64,000 nt of DNA from Clarkia xantiana subsp. parviflora. Lineage: Eukaryota > Streptophyta > Magnoliopsida > Myrtales > Onagraceae. Location: assembly GCA_036873135.1 (NCBI GenBank), contig JAPTYO010000015.1, forward strand, positions 2,688,839 to 2,752,838, written 5' to 3'. Below the pieces are notes generated by a model. The model was given only the letters and a program-made list of their open reading frames with translations, did not search any database and was not told where the DNA came from. This document shows positions 56,495-64,000 of the stretch, piece after piece. The translations under genes and the position numbers were made by a program. Every line of letters begins with the position of its first letter. Positions within the stretch are counted from its first letter, which is position 1.

Positions 56495-57537
56495 AATCAT
56501 GTGATATCTTGTTAGTAATATTTCATACCTTGAGTTATCGATGTTGTCCATATGCTTTGGACTTGGAATACAGGATAGAAATCCTTATATGATGAAAATG
56601 ATGTCCGTAATTGCGACTATATGTCGCACATTGTTTGAGTGTTATGAGCGCCCCTCTTGGTTGGATTCCAAGGCATGACAAGATGCGTACGCTAGGCACT
56701 TGTAGTGTTGTAAGTAGTAATGTACTTGGCGCGGGCACTTGGCACTGGCTCTTGACATGTAGCAGTGTCGTCTTGACGAAGCAAGACTTAAGTTTATACC
56801 GTCTTCTTAGTTCCACTATAAGGCGACGTTGTTGCAAGGTACTTCTTGCTTATTTTGTTGTTTTTGCGTTAAATGCTTAAGAGCAAGATAATGTTATACA
56901 AGACTCGACTTGTAAGTTTGATGAGTTTTGTACAAAGTTTGCTTAAAAAAGCGTATAACACGAAGCTATCCCTTTTCGGGCCTAAGTCTTCATGGTGTAT
57001 GAACCCTTAAGAGAGTATGCATACTTTTAGTGTGTGGGGTTGTCGTCTAACAGGAGGACTTCCGCCACGGTGGGGTGATCAGTCCCATCATTGCATTTGC
57101 CGCATCCTGTTTCTATTCAGGGAATGGCTATGAACATGAGGATTTGCCCGAAGGATTTCACAACATGTCATTTTTTAGAAGTAAACATGAGGTTTGCCCT
57201 CTTGGAAAGGATGTCGCAACATGTTACTTTTGATAGATGTGAACATGGGTATTGTCCTTTTGAGAAGGATATTGCACCATGTCACTTTTGGAATAATGCA
57301 TGATATTGCATGTCACTTTTATAAGTTGCATGGCGTGATGATTATGAGTAGTATGCACGTTGTTTTCTACTTGATGTTAATCCAGAGTATAATGCATAAT
57401 GTAGAGATGTACCTACGAAAGTAAATTGACCATCATTAGATACTTTTCGTGTTTACAATAACTTTGCGGGAAGGCGTCTATTGACTGCTTCTTCCGAAAT
57501 ACTTCTAATTACAAAGGCATGAACTGCACTTATATTC
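56495..57537. repeat. Gyp1 internal non-coding stretch with a roughly 57-bp repeat
   Basis: No gene seen. At about 57130-57320 a diverged unit (GAACATG ... TTGCCC ... AAGGAT ... CAACATGTCA ... TTTT) repeats three to four times. Confidence 0.5.
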
Positions 57538-58960
57538 CTAAAGGTGCACTGAAAAAGATAGATTAGAAGTGGAAAGTCTATCTCCCTCAAATATATCTTG
57601 GCGGCGGACAAGCACTGTTGTTCGCGACATAGCTTCCCAGAGCTCCATGCGCAATAAATTCTTCAATCCATCCTCAAGGTCAAACACACATTGGTATTGT
57701 GCCCCCAAGTTTGGTGATATCGGCACCAATCTTCAATATCCCTGCCTAAGAAGGCGGTTTCCGGCTCAAGTGGTCTTGGAAGCTTGTTTTCCAGAAGCTT
57801 GATGTATATCTCTTCCACCTCCACGTTCAATGGAGTGAAGATGTTAGCATAATCCATGCTCGAGCCTTCTGATTTCCTTGAAGTTTGAGCTTCCACACTT
57901 GCGTTGAGAGGTGTGCCCCATCTCAATTCATGCTCACAGGAGATCGCAGTCTCCTTCTTGTCTTTTAAGCACGCCATTTTCTTAGTTGTACGCCATCCAA
58001 ATTCCCTTCCGAACAGCAAAAATGTTGGTGCGTTCATGTTCAGGAAAAATGCGTTGATGGCGTCTTTCTTGACTGCTCTCAGTGCAGTTGCATTTTGAGC
58101 GAACCTTTGGAAGTAAGACATGATGGATTCTTCTTCTCCCTGTCTGACATCAAGCACACTCCGCTTAGGCGAACAAAGAATCCTGTCAAGTTCGGACCTT
58201 GGTGACAACTTTTCCTTCTTGCTTTCCTCATCTTCGTTCGAGGCAAACAACTTTCTCTTTGCACCAACTCCTATCATGGAAATTGACACTTGTTTCATTT
58301 TTCTCAAGGCATTGACATAGCACTTTCGTACGGCTGTCTGATCACCTAGCACTTCCCCAATCCCGTTAGGAGTTAGGAACTTCATTTTCTGATGAGTTGT
58401 AGATGGCACAATGTCATGTGGGTTGATCGTTGTTCTCGCTAGGATGCCATTATATGAACCCGGGTTGTCTACCACCACAAATGTGACGTCTATATGCAAT
58501 TTCTTCCACCCGTCTCCAAGGATAACTGGAAGTGTAATCATGCCCAATGGGTAGGTTGCCGCTCCTGCGAAACTAACCAACAGAAACGTGCTCAGCGAGA
58601 GATCGGTTCCCGTTTTTCCCATCTTCTTGAGCACTTCTATATGCACTAAATTCACAGCACTCCCACCATCTACCAGAGTCCTTTGCACGTCAAATCCATT
58701 GATGTCCATTGTTATGACCAAAGCATCATCATGGGGATACACTATGTGTTTCTTGTCAGCGTTTGAGAACAAAATGATTATGTATTCCTTCTCTGGTTGT
58801 CGCCTCTTCCCGTACTTGGGCAGAACTTGCAGCTGTGAGGCATAGACATCCCGGGCGTTAGAAACCCTACCTCCTGCTGCTGGCCCACCATGGATTATGT
58901 TGATGACACCACGCTTTGGCGGTGGCGGGTTTTCATTCACTTTCTCCTTTCCCTTGTTTC
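57538..58960 (-). pseudogene. Gyp1 protease followed by a second gag-like C-terminus
   Basis: A 425-codon frame at 57663-58940. An aspartyl-protease domain occupies residues about 75-215: VITMDINGFDVQRTLVDGGS with the catalytic DGGS, a flap-like SFAGAATYPLGMITLPV, and YNGILARTTINPHDIVPST. After RKCYVNALRK and a Lys/Glu-rich linker the same frame turns into gag: RQGEEESIMSYFQRFAQNAT, then FTPLNVEVEEIYIKLLENK and the knuckle-like WCRYHQTWGHNTNVC. The end continues in another frame to about 57540 (EDGLKNLLRMELWEAMSR). RT normally follows protease, so the gag-like part here is out of place. The join lies near 58170. Confidence 0.75.
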
Positions 58961-60709
58961 CCTTTCCGGGTTGCTCTGCATGGTTCTTCTTTTGTCGCCT
59001 TGGTCGACATATTTCTTGAGCTCTCCTTTAAGGATGAAGTTGTTTATGCGAAATCGCAAGCTGACACAGCTGTTTGTTTCATGCCCGTAGACTTCATGGT
59101 TTTCACTTATCTCCCTGCTTTCCCAGTGGCCCCTTTCGGAAGTTTGCTGGCTCTCTCCACATATTATCCTCCTTCATCTTCTTCAAGATTACGGAAAGTG
59201 GTGCATTCAAAGGAACGCATTCTGCCAGGTTCACTTCTTTTGGTCTTTGAAATTCGGGCTGATACGGCCTTTTATGGGGCTGGAATTGTCTCGCTTGCTG
59301 CGGGCCTTGCTGGGGTTTTTCTTGCTTCTCCTTAGCGCGAGCTGCACTAACTTTCGCCTTATGTTGCTCTCTGAATCTGTCCAGATCCACGAATTCTTTT
59401 ACCCTTGCCGCCAATTCTTCAAGTGTCTCAGCTGGGCGCTTTGACATCTTTTCAGCCAGGGCATATCCTCTTCGGCCTAAATTTGCAATGAAGGCGCGCA
59501 CGATTTCTCCTTCGGTGATGTTTCCTTGAATGTATGAGATGTTTTGATTGAAGTGGATGTAATAATCTGGTAACGACTCGTCGTTCTGCTGTGTCACCTC
59601 ATTCAACGCGTTCGACCCTTTAAGGAGTGTGCGCTCCCCCATGTATCTTTGAATGAATTTTGCCTTTAGATATGCCCATGACGTAGCGCTTCCACATGGC
59701 AGCGAGAAGAACCAATGTGCGTCAGTTCCAACGAGAGTATTAGCAAATGTCATGGCAACGTGATGCGGGTTGTCCGTTCGTCCCAGCAGAGACGCTTCAT
59801 GTTGTTGCACATGCTCTGTTGGATCTCCTTTTCCTCTATATTTTTCTCCACCGATTCTGTACAGGGCATCTGGAATGTGACTGTGCACTAATTTATCAGA
59901 GAATGGATGTGATGCATTCTCTTCCAGGGCATGCATTCCCTTCATCTTCGATTGCTTCATTTTTCTCTCAATCATTTCGTCTAAGGCCTTTGCCGTGAGT
60001 ACCGTGATTGGGATGTTATTGTCATACGCGGGCTTCCTCCACCCCTCGTTGCATGTGTCAGCATGGCTTGTTGTCTTAATGCTATCCTCCTCGTGTGGGC
60101 GTTGTGAATTGCTCACAGGAGGCTGCTTCCATCTCAATCCTTGTTGTTGCTTCATGCCAACGCTTGGAGTGCATGAACGTGCTGGCTCCTGCCTGGCCTG
60201 TTGATAGGCAACTTCAGAGTCTCCTACTCCCCTGGGTGTTGCGGCTTTTGCTGGTTGGCATCATGTGACGCCTCCCTGGCTGGTGCAGCTTGTTCATTAG
60301 CATGCGCGGGTGGTGGCGGAGGTGCAGCATATCCTTGACTCCTTAAGATCTCCCTGAGAGCAAGAAGCTCTTCAAGTGCCGCCATCATTGCCGGTGTGAT
60401 TGCAGGCATGTTGGCTGCATTCCTTGGTTGTTGCTGTGCTGCATCAGCTGGCATTCCCGATGGGAATTCCTGATTCACCCTCGTCCATTGCTCTTGCGGA
60501 GGAGCATTGTTTTGATCTTCCGGCCCGTACTGTGCAGGGGGGCATTTGTGGACGGAATGGACGAAGCCGTAGATTCTGCGTCCGGAATATGAGAAGGTTC
60601 TAGTTGACTTCTCGTTGGTTTCATCCTGCTTACACCTGCCTTCTTTGGTCGTCTTACTGCAATGGCTTTCAGCACGACGTTTTGTTCGAATCACTTCAAA
60701 CGGCGCCAA
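58961..60709 (-). pseudogene. Gyp1 gag (broken)
   Basis: Structural protein of the element. The N-terminal part (60224-60709) is Pro/Ala-rich with a helical MMAALEELLALREILRSQGY segment. The core (59103-60155, 350 codons) has the gag domain: AMTFANTLVGTDAHWFFSLP, TSWAYLKAKFIQRYMGERTL, SLPDYYIHFNQNISYIQGNI, REGEIV-type helix and AETLEELAARVKEFVDL, then VPLNAPLSVILKKMKED. After a stop at 59103 the knuckle remains in another frame (NHEVYGHETNSCVSLRF) with its first Cys changed to Ser. A second frame change leads into the protease frame. The two ORF parts join in different frames near 60200. Confidence 0.82.
60691..60708 (-). promoter_or_regulatory. Gyp1 primer binding site
   Basis: Read on minus: TGGCGCCGTTTGAAGTGA, two bases from the LTR. 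TGGCGCC is the usual start of plant gypsy primer sites complementary to tRNA-Asp; the later bases fit less well. Confidence 0.75.
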
Positions 60710-60710
60710 A

Positions 60711-61397
60711 TGTTATGTTCGCTTCACCACTTGGGCAGCTTCGGGCTTTTTCCTTCACGAACAGGCTTCTTTCTTCACGATCAGGCTCGAGATGTATGTA
60801 TAAGGACGGGAACGCCGCGATCCTTAAAACACAATCACCGAGCTAATCTCCCAATCCTTGAACTTGAACTCTTGACCTACGGGTCCTACACAAGGAAGTA
60901 ACAAGCGTGGATGGGGGAATGCTGGTTGGGCCCACTCCGACGATCAAGTTAGAACTTCTAGAGAGAGAAAGCCTTAGAGAGAAGTCAGAGCATTCAAAGT
61001 CAAAAAGTGAGGGAGTTGTTTAGAATGGGAGACCTAGGCCCCTATTTATAGGGAACCTAAGGATCATGCCCAGTTTTGAACTACTTGATGTCGGTATGTA
61101 AGGAAGACGTATACCATCATCAAGGCGGACTATGCATGCACCGACTTCCCGCACTTGGCAAATTAATCGGGGTGAGCGTACGAAGAAAAACAGTAATCCG
61201 GACCTACCCGGATTGTTTAACAATCCGGGATGGGTCCGGATTTCCTTTGGCAATCCGGAAGTCCTTCGGCCCGGGAATTACGCGTATCCCGGAGCGTTTT
61301 AGACTTGGGTGTCCGCGAAAGGGTTTTTTACGGGTTTAGGGATATTTTACGAGGCCCGAAATGTAAATATGAACCCGAATTGGACAGATATCTAACA
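60711..61397 (-). repeat. Gyp1 5' LTR
   Basis: 687 bp from TGTTATGTTCGCTTCACC to ATATCTAACA, followed by GGTAC. It contains clustered CCGGATT/AATCCGG words at 61195-61265. Confidence 0.9.
61043..61050 (-). promoter_or_regulatory. Gyp1 LTR TATA box
   Basis: TATTTATA on plus, TATAAATA on minus. The same site is in the 3' LTR near 51527. It lies downstream, in element sense, of the CCGGATT cluster. Confidence 0.5.
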
Positions 61398-61402
61398 GGT
61401 AC

Positions 61403-62230
61403 TGCCTTTCGCAATAAGTCGAGCTTTGTATCGTTCGACCATTTCCATCAGTGGTGAGCCTTCTTTCAGAACTCACCGTATACTTGTGCCCCTGTGGTTA
61501 GCAGGTAAATCATCTACAGACTATAATGTCTTTCATTTAGGCGATCTCTCTCATTTATTGTTTTCTTCAATTTCTCCACGAGGTCTTTCCAATGCAGTGC
61601 AACAGTTGTTGGAGTGAGAACATCACTATTCTAAATGGGGTACTTCTTTCGAGAAGTTCGACGCCTTTGACTTTCGTCTAGGCTTGATTATCCCGTCTTT
61701 GAGTCTTAACGTCTCTCCCACTCGGAATAATGCCTCTTATCAGAGCATTTTTCCAATTGGGATCAATTCACCCACTCGAGATGATGCTTCTCATCGGAGC
61801 ATCACTTCTATTGGGTACAAGAGGAGTGCTTTAACCATAACCGACAACTTTCCTTATACGAATTCTTGGTCTTAGAATTTTAATTCCAAGATGAATTCCT
61901 TGATCACTAGGATCTGGAACCAAGTTTGTCGGATCACTCCCACTGGGAACAATGGGTAGTATAGGTAGTTGTGGCATCCCCGGTTCAGCATTACGATACT
62001 CAGGTTCAACTTGATTCGTCCGGACAGCAACATTGATTACTTTTGGTAGGTGTTTAGACCTCCCACTGGATTTATTATGAAAATTTTCCAGTTATCATTT
62101 ACCACGTCATTCACTCGAGTTGCTTGTTCAAATCTCTCCCACTCGAATTAAGTGGGACCTGATGTCAGTAATATCCTGCTCCTGATTTGATCAAGACTCA
62201 TTATTCTGAACTGTCAGTGCATCGGAAAAT
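61403..62230 (-). pseudogene. Cop8 RT N-terminus and linker, right of Gyp1
   Basis: Continues the RT frame cut at 51191: the TACTGCCTTTCGCAATAAGT segment matches the Y(T/I)xFAxS-type turn of the other copies. The linker with repeated TCCCACTCGGAATAA and CCCACTGGGAACAA units (PSG repeats on minus) spans about 61700-62160. Frames are broken throughout. Confidence 0.7.
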
Positions 62231-63343
62231 TCTTCCTCAAGTATGTAATGTCATATGTTCGACCACGGTACCATGTCTTTAAGCTGTAAACATGTATTTT
62301 CAAAGAGTAGTAACATACTCTTGTCCTAAATACGTGTTTAATGCACAAATTAATACCGCTTTATGATATGAGTAGCTCATTATCATTCTTCAGCTTTTAT
62401 GGCGCCGTGTCTTACCGATTACAATTGAACATAGTTTTACATTAATGTGAATCATTTTCTCATCATCCCATAAGGAACGTGTGACGAAATGACTACAACA
62501 TTTATGTTTACAAACAATGCCTATAGAAGTGTGTCGTTTGATTTGAATGCTTAGCCTCACTTATCGTTCAAGGCGTACGCAAGGAAAATCGTGTAACCGA
62601 CTTCATTCTTTTTCGTTTGCTAACTTATTTCAGAGATTTTATCCCATCTCCGAACTGAGCATTTCAGGTTTTCACCTTATGCGTCAGTCGATACTTTTAC
62701 AAGGTCGTAGTAGCTTTCGAAGCCTACTTCCTACCGATGTAAATGTTATCAATAAGTTATTTCCGAAGGTATGCAAACGAAAATTCAACACGTCATCATT
62801 TTAAATACTTCTGTATTAAACTCATACTTTGAAACGATGTGTTCCTCTTTCGAGGTCCACTTACGCGAGGCACAACTTACTCTAGTTTAACCTTCGGTCA
62901 AATTGTTTCATTTCTAAATTTAATATAATTTAATCCTATCGGTTTCGTATATGATTATCATTTCAATTTTTTTCATCCAATGGATTAATAATAATAAAGA
63001 AAGATATAAGCATTATACTTATAAGCAATGCATCACAGCTAATTAAGAGGATCGAAAAGCTTGAGAAACGGTAATTAATACTTTCTCTGAGCATGGTTAC
63101 ATGCTCAAAATAAAATGTTTCCTGTATTTCCAGGAACATTATTAAGTATCCTTTAAACTGAAGAATTTAGAAGATTTTTATTAGGCAAAGAAAATAAAGA
63201 TAAAGTCTTTCATTCAATCTTTATATATTCGGGGCAAGTTCCTCAGGTTTGTGCTTGTTCTCTTTCTCGGTTATGTAATCCAAAAGAATGAATTGAATTA
63301 TTCTCGAGTAAAAGGAGTCCTAGAAGAACTTATGAGTTTATCA
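62231..63343 (-). other. Cop8 gag-RT spacer, no gene seen
   Basis: Homologous to Cop2 6722-7900 and Cop6 36401-37580. The antisense frame of those copies is recognisable near 62720-62804 (TDVNVINK). Confidence 0.6.
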
Positions 63344-64000
63344 TTATTCTTCAGCACGTACCTTGGGAGGATTGGTATAGGCATTAGCAAGGTTTCCTTT
63401 TACGCCACACCTAAAACACGTTCGAGTTTCCTCTTTACGTGTCTGTTTTTGCTTTGCCTTTCTTACCACCGAATTGCTTTCGCTTGAACTTCTTCTGAGG
63501 TTTCGGAGCTAGAGACTTCTCAGCCTTGACCTGGAGATTTGTTTCCCTTTCTCTTGCGCTTACCTTTTTCCTCAGCTGGAAATGAGGATGCGATATACAT
63601 TTCCGCCCTAGGCTTTTTAGCCTTGAGACGATCCTCTTCCAGCTCGAGATGAACTCGCACTTTCTCGAGGTTATTGAGTTGAGTGGCATGGGTAAGCTGC
63701 ATTTTCATGCTACTCCAAGAGTCAGGTAAGGATCGGATCATACATTGGACTTTCTGTTCCTCCGTCAGGATTTCTCCTGCTTCCTTGAGTTCAGCAAGCA
63801 TGTTAGACATGTGTCTGATATGCTCCTTCATTGTATGATTTGGATTCATTTTCTATGAGTCTAAAGAGATGTTTAACGATCGCTTCCGGGCAGTGGTATA
63901 AACACCAAACCCTGCCATAAGACCATCCCATAGGTTCTTGGCAGACTCATAGTGATCATACCCATAGAGTATGTCATCCTCAAGCAGTGACAGCAAGGCG
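63344..64000 (-). pseudogene. Cop8 gag, type A (broken, runs off the window)
   Basis: On minus: MNPNHTMKEHIRHMSNMLAE at 63849, LPDSWSSMKMQLTHATQLNN, HLELEEDRLKAKKPRAEMYI, Lys-rich stretch, then a frameshift near 63525 and the knuckle as CFRCGVKGNLANAY, where the His and last Cys of CCHC are replaced by Asn and Tyr. Ends RAEE-stop at 63344-63346. A stop just upstream of MNPN replaces the Tyr seen in Cop2 (DSYKMNPK). The N-terminus lies beyond 64000. Confidence 0.85.

Larger units (their letters stand above)
51192..61397 (-). mobile_element. Gyp1: Ty3/gypsy-type element without RT or integrase
   Basis: Flanked by GGTAC at 51187-51191 and 61398-61402, a perfect 5-bp duplication within Cop8's RT. 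The element reads on minus: 5' LTR 60711-61397, primer site 60691-60708, gag, protease with an extra gag-like part, and 3' LTR 51192-51796. Between them lie an antisense multi-exon gene (54066-56394, plus) and several minisatellites. Reverse transcriptase, RNase H and integrase are not found. The DGGS protease, the gag style and the antisense PF04195-type gene recall the plant Tat-like lineage; this assignment is inference. Confidence 0.9.
32279..64000 (-). mobile_element. Cop8: copia element hosting Cop6 and Gyp1
   Basis: The minus-oriented pieces are 3' LTR 32279-32852, 3' region 49169-49851, pol 49852-51191 and 61403-62230, spacer to 63343, and gag 63344 to the window end. Assigning the LTR at 32279 to this element is inference: it is the only minus LTR left unpaired, has the right orientation, and follows directly on a Cop5 reading frame (CATTA before it). 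About 450 bp of 3' region and the LTR tip are missing at the Cop6 borders. Leader and 5' LTR lie outside the window. Confidence 0.55.

Overview
The window is a stack of nested plant transposable elements; I see no host gene, tRNA or rRNA gene. The source is a flowering-plant nuclear genome: the elements are Ty1/copia and Ty3/gypsy retrotransposons with a plant initiator-Met tRNA primer site, a Mutator-like element (MULE) with plant-type genes, and a plant PF04195-type gene. I name the copies Cop1 to Cop8 (one copia family), Gyp1 (gypsy) and MULE1. No species is claimed.

Layout, from host to guest. Cop4 (minus, 21118-25279, both ends outside the window) is split by Cop1 on its left and Cop5 on its right. 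Cop1 (minus, 1-21117) carries two guests in its 5' leader: Cop2 (plus, 5446-11739, 5' end lost) and Cop3 (minus, 12028-20301). Cop5 (minus, 25280-32278) carries MULE1 (26947-31590, perfect 9-bp target duplication) and is cut by Cop8. Cop8 (minus, 32279-32852, 49169-51191 and 61403-64000) carries Cop6 (plus, 32853-49168) and Gyp1 (minus, 51192-61397, perfect 5-bp duplication GGTAC). Cop6 is itself split by Cop7 (plus, 38820-47125).

The copia family has one layout: LTR of about 540-605 bp, tRNA-iMet primer site, AT-rich leader of about 2 kb, a short separate gag, about 1.2 kb without coding signal, a hydrophilic linker joined to reverse transcriptase and RNase H, then a 3' region of about 1.1 kb, a GTGGGAGC polypurine end and the 3' LTR. 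No copy shows a recognisable protease or integrase. Two unrelated-looking gag modules sit in the same slot: gag A with a CCHC knuckle (Cop2, Cop6, Cop8) and gag B without one (Cop1, Cop3, Cop7). LTR end sequences follow the gag type. The family therefore looks non-autonomous and modular. Almost every coding part is broken.

MULE1 has two convergent genes: a GRF zinc-finger/coiled-coil gene with a nonsense codon at the conserved Trp position, and a remnant transposase gene (PB1-like region, Mutator DNA-binding domain, acidic repeats, basic tail) that lacks the catalytic core. Gyp1 encodes gag, then a reading frame in which a protease is followed by a second gag-like C-terminus, and lacks reverse transcriptase and integrase. 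It also carries an intron-bearing antisense gene of the PF04195 class and several minisatellites.
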